NCBI GenBank assembly: GCA_035411425.1
Contig: DAONSX010000002.1
Coordinates: 1 to 64,000, forward strand
Origin: TTA-H9 sp002071415
GTDB lineage: Bacteria > Bacteroidota > Bacteroidia > Bacteroidales > TTA-H9
Length of the DNA: 64,000 nt
Direction: 5' to 3'
Numbering within the stretch: the stretch's first letter is position 1; the number at the start of each line of letters is the position of its first letter. The notes beneath the pieces are model-generated. The model ran no database searches, was not told the DNA's origin, and worked only from the letters and a program-made list of their open reading frames with translations. Shown piece by piece: positions 27,524 through 36,251 of the stretch. The translations under genes and the position numbers were made by a program.

Positions 27524-28324
27524 TTATTTAATAAAATTTTCTTTATCGTTTGGATCATAAATAGCTAAAGGATAATTTGTTAGCAAAAATTCCTCAGATA
27601 TTCCAAAGTTCTTACTAATTTCCTCTGCTAATTTGAGGTTTAAGATGTTTAATGGGATATCAACGGGGCATGCTTTGGCACAGGCACCACAATTGACACA
27701 ACGACCGGCTAAGTGCATTGCTCTGATGATATGCCATTCTAAATTTCCCAAGGCGTCGGGAGTAGGAGAAATCCATTGTGGCTGGTTAATATCCACGATG
27801 CAAGCATCGCAATAACAATTTGGGCATGCTGCACGACATGCATAACATCGAATGCAACGCGAAAACTCTTCTTGCCAGTATTCCCAACGTTCTTCCCTAG
27901 TCATAGATTCGATCTTCCGAAGAAGGGATATTTCTTCGGGACTGTATTCAACAGGATGCTGATCGATATAGTCTATCACCTCATCCAAACTGGCAAATTC
28001 GTATAATTCGCCATTTCGGTTTACACCCAAAATATCTATGTCTTCGAACACAAATTGACCTTCAGATGCTAATTTTACAATACCTTTAAGTGTATTCAAT
28101 GAAGCCTCCACAGCCACTCTTCCAATCTTCTCGACTTCAACCTTGGTTAAATAAACAGCAAGATTATGATAGCAACGGTCGTTGAAAATGAGTTTATCTA
28201 TATTTTTTGAATCCATGATAAAAACCGGTCTTGCCGTTCCGTCTGTACCTTCTTCATAGCCAATCACCACTTGAACCTTATTCGAATCAAGCAGATCTCT
28301 TGCTTTTTGTTTTACTCTATCCAT
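27524..28324 (-). CDS. flxC: FlxC: 4Fe-4S dicluster subunit
   Basis: This 266-residue protein has two ferredoxin-type sites: CIRCYACRAACPNCYCDAC near residues 157-175 and CVNCGACAKACP near 210-221. The first 150 residues are cysteine-poor and resemble coenzyme F420 hydrogenase/dehydrogenase beta-type proteins only loosely. The order and domain content match FlxC of the FlxABCD-HdrABC complexes described in sulfate reducers. It overlaps flxD by eight bases, so the pair is translationally coupled. Confidence 0.8.
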   Translation of the reverse strand: MDRVKQKARDLLDSNKVQVVIGYEEGTDGTARPVFIMDSKNIDKLIFNDRCYHNLAVYLTKVEVEKIGRVAVEASLNTLKGIVKLASEGQFVFEDIDILGVNRNGELYEFASLDEVIDYIDQHPVEYSPEEISLLRKIESMTREERWEYWQEEFSRCIRCYACRAACPNCYCDACIVDINQPQWISPTPDALGNLEWHIIRAMHLAGRCVNCGACAKACPVDIPLNILNLKLAEEISKNFGISEEFLLTNYPLAIYDPNDKENFIK

Positions 28325-28763
28325 AGATTACTTCCTCTTCTGGTTTAGATATTTTATGGTAACTGGTATAGGGTCCTAATTTACGGATTTCGGCAGTAGT
28401 TTGATTTACCAGGTCGGCCCATTTTGCACCTTCGGCGGCCGAAACCCATGAAAAAGTTATTCTTCTAACGTCGATACCTAAAAAATCGAGTAAACTTCTG
28501 AATACTATCCATCTTCTTCGAGCATGGAAATTCCCTGATGTATAATGACAATCGTTTGGATGACATCCAGAAACAATAATTCCATCGGCTCCTCGGGCAA
28601 ATGCTTTGAGAATGAACATAAAATCAATTCTTCCTGTGCATGGGAATCGTATAATCCTTACGTTCGGAGCATATTTTATTCTGCTTGTTCCTGTGAGGTC
28701 TGCGCCTGCATAAGTACACCAATTACATACAAAGGCTACGATTTTTGGTTCGAATTCGTCCAT
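28317..28763 (-). CDS. flxD: FlxD: MvhD-like [2Fe-2S] adaptor
   Basis: This 148-residue protein is of the MvhD family, which links hydrogenase or dehydrogenase modules to HdrA. The cysteines are in CNWCTYAGADL (Cys13, Cys16), Cys42 in PCTGR, and SGCHPNDCHY (Cys67, Cys72). It covers the normal MvhD length and ends in a charged tail. The gene starts one base after the hdrA stop. Its presence tells that HdrA here is fed from the Flx module rather than from a hydrogenase, none of which is in the window. Confidence 0.87.
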   Translation of the reverse strand: MDEFEPKIVAFVCNWCTYAGADLTGTSRIKYAPNVRIIRFPCTGRIDFMFILKAFARGADGIIVSGCHPNDCHYTSGNFHARRRWIVFRSLLDFLGIDVRRITFSWVSAAEGAKWADLVNQTTAEIRKLGPYTSYHKISKPEEEVIYG

Positions 28764-28764
28764 G

Positions 28765-30768
28765 TTATAATGTATTTAAAATTGCATCAACTTCTGCATA
28801 AATTTGTCTATTGGTATATCCCAAGAGGTCAATAGACTTGGTACGGCAAAGTGCCACACATGAACCACACCCCTGACACAAACCGGGATTAATTTTTGCT
28901 ATAATTTTAATTACGCTTCCGTCCTTAGCCTTGATTTCTTCTTTTTCTATAGCCTGATAGGGGCATACACTCTGACATAAGAAACAGCCGACGCAGGTAG
29001 AATACAAGGGAGGTGCCGTTCTATTAACCACGGCAATCAATGGATCTCGAGTAAGCTCATTTTGCGAGAATAACCCACAAACTTTGGCAGCGGCTCCTGA
29101 TGCTTGTGATACTGATTCAGGAATATCCTTAATGCTTTGACAGGCACCGGCTAAAAATATTCCTGCTGTATTGGTTTCTACCGGTCGTAATTTTGGATGT
29201 GCTTCGGTAAAAAACTTATACTGGTCGTATGCAACATGGAGTTTTTGGGCCAATTCTTCAGAACCTGGGCTAGCAACGCCTGCCGTAGCCAATACCACCA
29301 TATCTGCTTCGATTACCACGGGGCGGGCATTCATCAGTGTATCAGCACCCACAACGATTAACTTTCCGTCACGTTCATATATTCTCGAAACCCTGCCTCT
29401 GATATATTTTGCCCCTTCTTCTTCTATAGCTCTTCGGGTAAACTCATCATAGTTCTTTCCACCTGCACGGATATCCATGTAAAATACATACGCTTGACCA
29501 TCGTGAATTTTGTGTTTATACAGGATGGCATGTTTAGCCGTATACATGCAACAAATTTTGGAACAGTACTCTATACCCTTGGCAGGGTCACGGGAACCGG
29601 CACATGCAATAAAAACCACCTTCTTAGGAATTTTTCCATCCGATAGTCTGCGTATTTCGCCCAATGTAGGTCCCGATGCTGAGGCAATACGTTCAAATTG
29701 CAATCCATCGATAACGTCCTTATATTTGCCAAAGCCATATTCGGGGAAGAAATCTGCTCTCTTAATATCAAATCCTGTGGCTAAAACAATAGCACCTGCC
29801 TCAACTTCGATAATTTCATCTTGTTGGTCGAAGCGAATAGCCTGTGTAGGGCAAAATCTTTCGCATATCTTGCATTTCCCTTTCAAATAATAAGTGCAGT
29901 TTTCCCTATCAATCACAGGTTTGTTGGGCACGGCTTGTGGAAAAGGAACATAAATGGCTTTTCTGTAACTTAGATTTTCGTCAAATTCATTGGGGATTTT
30001 TTTTACGGGACATTTCGTAGTACAAAGTCCACATCCCGTACATAAATTCTCGTCAATGCTTTTTGCTTTCTTACGGATTTTAACTTTGAAATTTCCGATA
30101 AATCCATCGAGGCTTTCCAATTCAGCATATGAATATAGCGTGATATTGGGATGCTGAGCTAATTCAACCATTCGAGGGGTTAATATACATTGAGAGCAAT
30201 CGAGTGTGGGAAATGTTTCAGACAATTGTGACATATGCCCACCGATAGATGGATTTTTTTCGACTAAAATAACCTTATGACCACCATTGGCGATATCCAG
30301 AGCTGCCTGGATTCCAGCAACACCACCTCCAATCACAAGAGCTGTTTTGGTAACAGGAACTTTTATAGGATAGAGTGGTTCGTTTAGTTTGACTTTTTCT
30401 ACCAGTGCACGAACTATATCAATAGCCTTGTTGGTTGCTTCTTCACTTTTTTCGTGTACCCATGAACAATGCTCCCTAAGGTTTGCTATTTCGCATAAAA
30501 AAGGATTCAATCCGGCTTCAGAACAAGTCTTACGAAAAGTAGATTCATGCATTCGGGGTGAACAGGCGGCTACCACAACTCCGGTGAGTCTATTTTCCTT
30601 TATAGCTTCCTTGATCAAGGTTTGACCCGGTTCGGAACACATATATTTATAATCTACACTTTTAACTACGCCCGGAAAACGAGAAGTGACTTCTGCCAGC
30701 TTGGTGCAATCGACGGTTTCGCCAATGTTTTCGCCACAATGACAGATAAAAACTCCTATTCGTGCCAT
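28765..30768 (-). CDS. hdrA: HdrA: FAD-containing, multi-cluster heterodisulfide reductase subunit
   Basis: This 667-residue protein is the likely electron-bifurcating core. An N-terminal cysteine-rich domain (ICHCGENIG, Cys44, AACSPRMHEST) is followed by the FAD-binding motif VIGGGVAGIQAA at 145-156. LDCSQCILTPRM at 190-200 binds the HdrA-specific cluster. Four ferredoxin-type sites follow: CTGCGLCTTKCP at 243-254, a CKICERFCP site at 299-307, and CVGCFLCQSVCP and CQGCGSCVALCR in the last 100 residues. The length and domain order agree with methanogen-type HdrA. Its ATG overlaps the hdrB stop. No selenocysteine or truncation is seen. Confidence 0.92.
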   Translation of the reverse strand: MARIGVFICHCGENIGETVDCTKLAEVTSRFPGVVKSVDYKYMCSEPGQTLIKEAIKENRLTGVVVAACSPRMHESTFRKTCSEAGLNPFLCEIANLREHCSWVHEKSEEATNKAIDIVRALVEKVKLNEPLYPIKVPVTKTALVIGGGVAGIQAALDIANGGHKVILVEKNPSIGGHMSQLSETFPTLDCSQCILTPRMVELAQHPNITLYSYAELESLDGFIGNFKVKIRKKAKSIDENLCTGCGLCTTKCPVKKIPNEFDENLSYRKAIYVPFPQAVPNKPVIDRENCTYYLKGKCKICERFCPTQAIRFDQQDEIIEVEAGAIVLATGFDIKRADFFPEYGFGKYKDVIDGLQFERIASASGPTLGEIRRLSDGKIPKKVVFIACAGSRDPAKGIEYCSKICCMYTAKHAILYKHKIHDGQAYVFYMDIRAGGKNYDEFTRRAIEEEGAKYIRGRVSRIYERDGKLIVVGADTLMNARPVVIEADMVVLATAGVASPGSEELAQKLHVAYDQYKFFTEAHPKLRPVETNTAGIFLAGACQSIKDIPESVSQASGAAAKVCGLFSQNELTRDPLIAVVNRTAPPLYSTCVGCFLCQSVCPYQAIEKEEIKAKDGSVIKIIAKINPGLCQGCGSCVALCRTKSIDLLGYTNRQIYAEVDAILNTL

Positions 30769-31673
30769 TATTTTTCCTCCATTTTTTGTGGTTCTTCGAC
30801 TTTGGTTTGTTTCTTAATTAACTTGAATTTATCAAAGTTAACAGGAACGAAATGACGATGTAATCCAAGCTGTTTCATATTCATTCCTAAAGCCAAACCA
30901 ATAGCTTGAGTAATATATAATACAGGGATATTGGTTCTTTTCCCTAAATATTTATCGATGCCACATCGTCTCATATCGAGATTGGATTGGCACATTGGGC
31001 ACGCAACAATGATGGCTTCGGCGCCTCTGTGAATAGCGTCTTCAACGATCTTTCCCGATAGCTTCGACACGGCATCGGTAAATGAAACAGAAAATCCTGC
31101 ACCACAGCATTCCGTTTTATATGCCCAGTCAATAGGTTCAGCCCCTAATTTTTTCATCACCAAATCCATAGTTTGAGGATCTTCGGTTCTGTCAAAATTC
31201 AGTATTTTATGAGGACGTACCAGTAAGCACCCATAATAGCAAGCTACTTTATTCCGAAATTCGTTTACAATCTTTTCATCCAGCTTCTCTAAAATGTATT
31301 CATGAATAAATTGAATGACATTTAAAATGCGGATGCTTCCCTTATAATGTTTCCCGAAAATATTATCGACCTGATGCCGCAATTCTTCATCAAGTAATAA
31401 TTCATGGTGTGTGGTACTCAATCGGCTAAAGCATGCTGCACAAGGGACAACAACATCTTTCAATCCCCCTTCCTCGGCAAGGACAAGGTTACGTGCCGGA
31501 AGCAATAAAGATAATTTTTTATCTAAATTATGAGCCGCTGTAGCACCACAGCAATTCCAATCGGGAATTTGAACTAATTCTATATCGAATTTTTCGGCAA
31601 TGGCTATCGTCGACTCGTTATATTCTCTCGATGATCCCTCCAGTGAACATCCGGGATAAAATCCAAGTTTCAT
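30768..31673 (-). CDS. hdrB: HdrB: CCG-domain heterodisulfide reductase catalytic subunit
   Basis: This 301-residue subunit has two complete CCG motifs, each of which can bind half of a pair of non-cubane [4Fe-4S] clusters that reduce disulfides. The first uses Cys9, Cys41-Cys42, Cys78 and Cys81; the second Cys145 (or Cys149), Cys189-Cys190, Cys225 and Cys228. All required cysteines are present, so catalytic activity is expected. It starts three bases after the hdrC stop. The disulfide substrate is not known: this lineage is not expected to make CoM-S-S-CoB. Confidence 0.92.
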   Translation of the reverse strand: MKLGFYPGCSLEGSSREYNESTIAIAEKFDIELVQIPDWNCCGATAAHNLDKKLSLLLPARNLVLAEEGGLKDVVVPCAACFSRLSTTHHELLLDEELRHQVDNIFGKHYKGSIRILNVIQFIHEYILEKLDEKIVNEFRNKVACYYGCLLVRPHKILNFDRTEDPQTMDLVMKKLGAEPIDWAYKTECCGAGFSVSFTDAVSKLSGKIVEDAIHRGAEAIIVACPMCQSNLDMRRCGIDKYLGKRTNIPVLYITQAIGLALGMNMKQLGLHRHFVPVNFDKFKLIKKQTKVEEPQKMEEK

Positions 31674-31676
31674 GCG

Positions 31677-32261
31677 TTAATTCTTTATCGATTTATTCTT
31701 TCGTTTATTCGACCCTATGGTAAAAATATGTTTAATTTCTTTGCGATTCTTGACCTGTTCGGGCAATATTCTTAACTTTCCTCTTTTGAACATACCGGGC
31801 GATAAAGCCAGATCCTGAAGCAGATCTAACGACCTCGTCTTGTAATCCAATACTAACCCCATTTCGTGCAGCCTTCCATTACGTTTAATGGTGTTCAGAA
31901 AGGCTTTATGAAATCTGATGATGTTCTTTACTTCTTTATGGGTTTTTCTTAATCGTATCGATTCGATTCTTAAAAAATCCATAATAACAGGAATGTCCAC
32001 TTCCATCGGACAACGTGCAATACACATTTCACAAGACAAACAATACCAAATTGTCTTGGAACGCAAGACAGCATCATCGTTTTCGGGTAATTCAGTTTGA
32101 AGATATCGTAACACCAAACTCGGTGAATAATCCATAAATTCAACAATAGGACAGCCCGCAGAGCATTTCCCGCATTGATAACACCTTGCAACCGAAATAT
32201 CTACATGTTCATTGATGCTGTTTGCCAACGAATTATTTAAATAAAAACACGCCTTAGGCAT
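31677..32261 (-). CDS. hdrC: HdrC: two-cluster ferredoxin subunit
   Basis: This 194-residue protein has two canonical [4Fe-4S] sites, CYQCGKCSAGCP (Cys27, 30, 33, 37) and CLSCEMCIARCP (Cys74, 77, 80, 84). It relays electrons between HdrA and HdrB. A TTG six bases upstream (32267) is in frame, but I use the ATG at 32261. It is the first gene of the seven-gene operon hdrC-hdrB-hdrA-flxD-flxC-flxB-flxA, in which all genes are separated by four or fewer bases or overlap. A basic C-terminal tail (SNKRKNKSIKN) is unusual. Confidence 0.9.
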   Translation of the reverse strand: MPKACFYLNNSLANSINEHVDISVARCYQCGKCSAGCPIVEFMDYSPSLVLRYLQTELPENDDAVLRSKTIWYCLSCEMCIARCPMEVDIPVIMDFLRIESIRLRKTHKEVKNIIRFHKAFLNTIKRNGRLHEMGLVLDYKTRSLDLLQDLALSPGMFKRGKLRILPEQVKNRKEIKHIFTIGSNKRKNKSIKN

Positions 32262-32280
32262 AGTCAAAAATTTTATACCG

Positions 32281-32313
32281 CAAATATATAACGAGTTTGA
32301 GATAATTATTCAA
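32281..32313 (-). promoter_or_regulatory. Promoter of the hdr-flx operon
   Basis: On the minus strand a TTG (32313-32311) is followed after 22 bases by TATATTTG (32288-32281), 20 bases before the hdrC ATG. The -7 box is a perfect TAnnTTTG match; the spacer is slightly long. Confidence 0.5.
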
Positions 32314-33246
32314 CTATTTTATAACATTTCTAAGACGGAATAGATGAAGGGAAAGGTAAAACAATTTTTATCAGAAAGTTGAAATTTAATAAATAAATTC
32401 CAAAGCATTTTTATTATGTATTTATTCACCATTTTTCTTTTGTATTTCGATTGTGCAGAAATTATTCTCAACGATAAAAGGTCAAATATAATTTTATTTC
32501 TATACAAATTTTTTTATCCAAGATTTGCGAATAGATGACAAGTTCAAAGTTAGTTAGTAAATAAATAGAATAATTATTTGGATTATAGCATAATACATCA
32601 TCGCAAAGATGCTCTCATTCAGATTGGCTTTATTGTTCAACTTCTCCAACGAAAATTCTAAGTTTAAATTTTCATTTTCCAACCCCCTTTTTAATTGAAG
32701 GGTTGCGCAGCCAATTCAACGAAGTTCTGTAAAGTTTGCTTTAAGACTTCGAGATAAAGCGACGAGAAGAATGGGAGGATTTAAGACGAAGAGACAAGGG
32801 GACTATCAAAGTTGGGAGAACTTTATTTTTTCTTGCTGATTTACGCTGATTTTCTGTGAACATCTGCAAGGGCTTTTTTCTGCTATATCTGTGAGAACAT
32901 TTTTATTTTTCTCTCTGATCCACCCTCTTTTAACAACTAAAAAACCACCAAATTACAAGCAAATTTCAACTGACAACAAATAACTGACAACGAACAACCA
33001 TAAAATTCCAAATTACAAACAAATCCCAAACTCAAACGAACAACTAACAACTAACAACTAACAAACTCCATCCACTAACCACCATCCACTATCCACTAAT
33101 CACCATCCACCATTCTCCTTTTCTCTGTCCTCCTTTCCTCCATTTTCAACTTTATGAACTTTTAGCTTTTAACTTCATACTCATCAAACCTCAACCCCAT
33201 TCACCAATTACTATGTTTTTCGCAACCCTTACTACTTAACGCAACT
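32314..33246. other. Long intergenic region with low-complexity repeats
   Basis: About 930 bases between the hdr promoter and the 3' end of the M14 peptidase gene. The left part is plain AT-rich sequence. From about 32,940 to 33,120 the plus strand is built from short, imperfect direct repeats described separately. No gene is visible. Confidence 0.6.
32984..33116. repeat. Low-complexity AACTAACAA / CCATCCACTA repeats
   Basis: Tandem copies of a CAACTAA-like unit (around 33,040-33,065) run into a tract of CCATCCACTA-like units (around 33,066-33,112), with almost no guanine on the plus strand. The units are 7-10 bases with drift, with no spacers, so this is simple-sequence expansion or repeated slippage, not a CRISPR array. 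Confidence 0.65.
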
Positions 33247-36027
33247 TCATCGCTTGATAATGGGTATCGTTAAGGCCTTTGCGGAGGCTTCAATTCTTAG
33301 AAAGTAAATTCCTGAAGGAAGGGTTTTGGTAGAAATATAAAATAAAGTGTCTTTATGAAAAATACTGACAGGCAATTTCCATTTCTCTCCCTTAGTGTCT
33401 ATGAAAAATATATCCGACATGCCAATTTCTTCGTTCAGTTCTATCCACAAGCCCTGAGTGGTTGGATTGGGAAAGACTTTAATTGAAGAAACCGAAAAAT
33501 CAGGCATTCCTATGTCGATGCTGAAGTTGATAAGAATTGTATCGGAGCTCGAACAAAGATTTGGAGAAGTTACTCGAACCCAATATTCATGAATTCCCGC
33601 TCCAATGCCATTGGTATCGGCAATAATAGTTTGGGTAGTTTCATTTGTATTCCATAGATATGAGCATCCCGGATTGCCTGCATCGAGCAACAGAGAAGCT
33701 GAAGCTGCAATAATGGTATCGTTTCCGAGATCGACTATGGGTCTTTCCATCACATCGACTACTTTAGGTAATGACCATTGGCCAGTACCGCAAGGGCTTG
33801 TCTCCCTTGCTTTTACCATTGCCTGACCATTGAAATTGGGATTCCAGTTTACGGTAGCGAGGATCCAGTTGCCCGTAATGATGCCTGCATCGGTTGGGGT
33901 CAGCACCCATTCATAAGAGGTGGCATTAGGTGCTCCAGCGGTAGTGTAATCACTTTGTGAAAGACCCTGACAAAATGAGCTATCTCCCAGAGGAGTCAAT
34001 GGAGGCAAGGGCGTTCCATAAACATGGATATATCCTGATTTTGTAAGGGAAGAGGAAGTAACGCCATCACCTACGGTGAGGGTTACGTCATAGATTCCCG
34101 GATTTGGATACATGATTCCTGATGGATTTTGGGAGTTAGAGGAAGATGGATTTCCGCCTTGGAAGAGCCACTGCCAGATCGTTGGGTTACCCAAAGAATT
34201 ATCGGCGAAATCGATGCTATTGTCAATGCACGGCATGGTATTGGAAGCGGTAAAATTGGCAGAAACCGGAATGTATAGCACTTTTACTCCATCAAGGTCG
34301 AAACCGGCATCTTCGCCAAAATACGAACCCGTCCCACCATCCACAATCTTTAGATACCTTGCTTTGTTCAGGTTGGCTGAAGTTAGATCGAATTCATGAG
34401 TTCCGCTAGCACTGCCCATCAATTTCCAAGGCCCATCCTGAGTTATAGCTGCATACACACTATACGATTCGGGGCTTGAATCTCCTTCTACCACTAATAT
34501 ATCGTTGCCATTGCCATTATAAATCGTATCATACATATCCAAAATAATCCAACCATTCTTCCCAAGGGAATAGTTTATTCCATCCTGTTCTCCGAGAGCC
34601 GCCCAGGTATGTCCTTCATCGTAGAAATTATTCCCGGGAATCCTGCAAGCCTTTATCTGAAATGCATAATGGCCTTGCTTTGGACTCAATGCTATATCTA
34701 CCCCCACCGAACTGTCGGGAAGAACCTGAACATCTGTAATAGTTTTCGTCTTATATCCATTGGCAGATGCTTCAACAGTGTAAATCCCCGGTACCACAAA
34801 TTTGTGATAATCTCCGACCACAGGATCATTATAAAGAGGAACAGTCCCTCCAATACGAATTTTTGCCGGGATTGGATTTCCCGTAACCGAGTCTGTTACG
34901 ACACCATAGATTCCTTTGCCACATTGCTCTGAAATTGCAATCATGGCTCCTTTGTTCTTTAGATAATAATAATATATTTGAGAAGCAGGCGGTTGCTTGT
35001 TATTTGAGATTTCGATCGACCAGGAAATGCTTCCCTGCAATCCATAGTTAAAATCTTTAGTGCTCCCATTGATAGGATACATACCACTGTAGCCAGAGGC
35101 ATAGGGAATATTCGTGTAGCCGGAATTGGTAGCATAAACATGAGCAAGTTGGTGTAAATGAGGTTGATCGGGTGCCATCTGAGGCCTGTAACTCCATGGA
35201 TAACTTATAAACTCTGTCCCGCTGTGGTAATCGGTAAAAACGACAAACTGGTTTTGTGCGGCAAAGTCTCTAATGGCTTTTGTTTCCGTCTGAGAAAAAG
35301 CACCAGGGCTATTGCCCTCACCATCCCACATATAACCTCCATCTCGGTTGATATCTACCAGATTGGCATTGTAACGGCTCATCTGAACCCGTCCGTCGGG
35401 ATTGGTCATTACTAAAATGAATAATTCACGTGTATTTACCAGATTAGTAATTTGTGGATTCGAACCATACCCCTTGCATAAGTCTCGGGCAAACCTGATG
35501 AGGTTTTCGGGGCCTCCCACTTCATCCCCATGTATGCCTGCTTCGAAAAATATTTCGGGCTCGGCTTCGTCTTGTTCCACATTATCACTGATTTTCAAAA
35601 CTGCCAGTTGACGATTCTGAACGCTTGTACCTATGACGATTTTTTTGCAAATAGCTGGAAATGCTGCAGCAAGACTATCCTCGATTGCAATCAATTGTTC
35701 GTAAGTGTAATATCCTGGCGGTACAACCCCTCCCCAAAGGTCTCGATAATGTTCCGCAATATCGGGAATACTTATGGAATATTCCATGCCCATTTGTTTT
35801 AATTCTTCGAGTTCTTTGGGAATGAGATAAAGTCTGGCTATGCCCGGAATTGATGAAGGTCGATCGTAACTCCATCCTGAACGATGAATGAGTTCCATAT
35901 CTTCCAGAGTTTTTACCAAAACATTTATTTCCATTTCATTACTACGCCAGCCTTGTGCTATACTTCGATAGGGCAACAAGCCAACGAATATAGATACTGT
36001 CAAAATGAAAAACTGCAATTTTTTCAT
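33247..36027 (-). CDS. M14 zinc carboxypeptidase with PKD and T9SS sorting domains
   Basis: This 926-residue secreted enzyme begins with a signal peptide (hydrophobic 6-20). The M14 domain has zinc ligands His166 and Glu169 in GIHGDE and His268 in DYHSG, and the catalytic glutamate Glu339 in WSIEISN. After it come a carboxypeptidase regulatory-like (transthyretin-type) domain at about 368-450, a discoidin-like segment, a PKD domain (WQWLFQGGNPSS, TLTVGDG), an Ig-like region and a C-terminal type A sorting domain (KVFPNPTTQGLWIEL, GIYFLRIEA). It should be exported by Sec, then by the T9SS, with cleavage of the sorting domain. Confidence 0.9.
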   Translation of the reverse strand: MKKLQFFILTVSIFVGLLPYRSIAQGWRSNEMEINVLVKTLEDMELIHRSGWSYDRPSSIPGIARLYLIPKELEELKQMGMEYSISIPDIAEHYRDLWGGVVPPGYYTYEQLIAIEDSLAAAFPAICKKIVIGTSVQNRQLAVLKISDNVEQDEAEPEIFFEAGIHGDEVGGPENLIRFARDLCKGYGSNPQITNLVNTRELFILVMTNPDGRVQMSRYNANLVDINRDGGYMWDGEGNSPGAFSQTETKAIRDFAAQNQFVVFTDYHSGTEFISYPWSYRPQMAPDQPHLHQLAHVYATNSGYTNIPYASGYSGMYPINGSTKDFNYGLQGSISWSIEISNNKQPPASQIYYYYLKNKGAMIAISEQCGKGIYGVVTDSVTGNPIPAKIRIGGTVPLYNDPVVGDYHKFVVPGIYTVEASANGYKTKTITDVQVLPDSSVGVDIALSPKQGHYAFQIKACRIPGNNFYDEGHTWAALGEQDGINYSLGKNGWIILDMYDTIYNGNGNDILVVEGDSSPESYSVYAAITQDGPWKLMGSASGTHEFDLTSANLNKARYLKIVDGGTGSYFGEDAGFDLDGVKVLYIPVSANFTASNTMPCIDNSIDFADNSLGNPTIWQWLFQGGNPSSSNSQNPSGIMYPNPGIYDVTLTVGDGVTSSSLTKSGYIHVYGTPLPPLTPLGDSSFCQGLSQSDYTTAGAPNATSYEWVLTPTDAGIITGNWILATVNWNPNFNGQAMVKARETSPCGTGQWSLPKVVDVMERPIVDLGNDTIIAASASLLLDAGNPGCSYLWNTNETTQTIIADTNGIGAGIHEYWVRVTSPNLCSSSDTILINFSIDIGMPDFSVSSIKVFPNPTTQGLWIELNEEIGMSDIFFIDTKGEKWKLPVSIFHKDTLFYISTKTLPSGIYFLRIEASAKALTIPIIKR

Positions 36028-36204
36028 TTGTTTTCGGTTTTGTTTAAAGAGATAAAAATTTGAACCACATTATTTTGAAGTGATAATTTCGAGGACGCAT
36101 GAAGAAAATGAGCCAAAGATTATCATTCGAAAGAGCAACGATAGGGTATGACAGAATATATTCGACGAGTGAGGTTCGAATAGGATTTGAGCGATAACGG
36201 AAGT

Positions 36205-36234
36205 GGTCTGCAAGATTTGTAGCACCTGCAGACC
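36205..36234. terminator. Hairpin between two T9SS cargo genes
   Basis: GGTCTGCA (36205-36212) pairs perfectly with TGCAGACC (36227-36234) around a 14-base loop. It lies 18 bases beyond the stop of the sortilin-like gene on the minus strand. There is no T-run, so termination is likely but not certain. Confidence 0.5.
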
Positions 36235-36251
36235 ATCTCAGTTATGATTCT

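Noticed and set aside
25664..32313. Methanogenesis or archaeal origin of the hdr genes
   Set aside because: No other methanogenesis gene is present, the surrounding genes are of Bacteroidota type, and Flx-linked Hdr is known from bacteria.
32984..33116. CRISPR-like repeat array
   Set aside because: Units are only 7-10 bases, drift in sequence and have no spacers between them; no cas gene is near.
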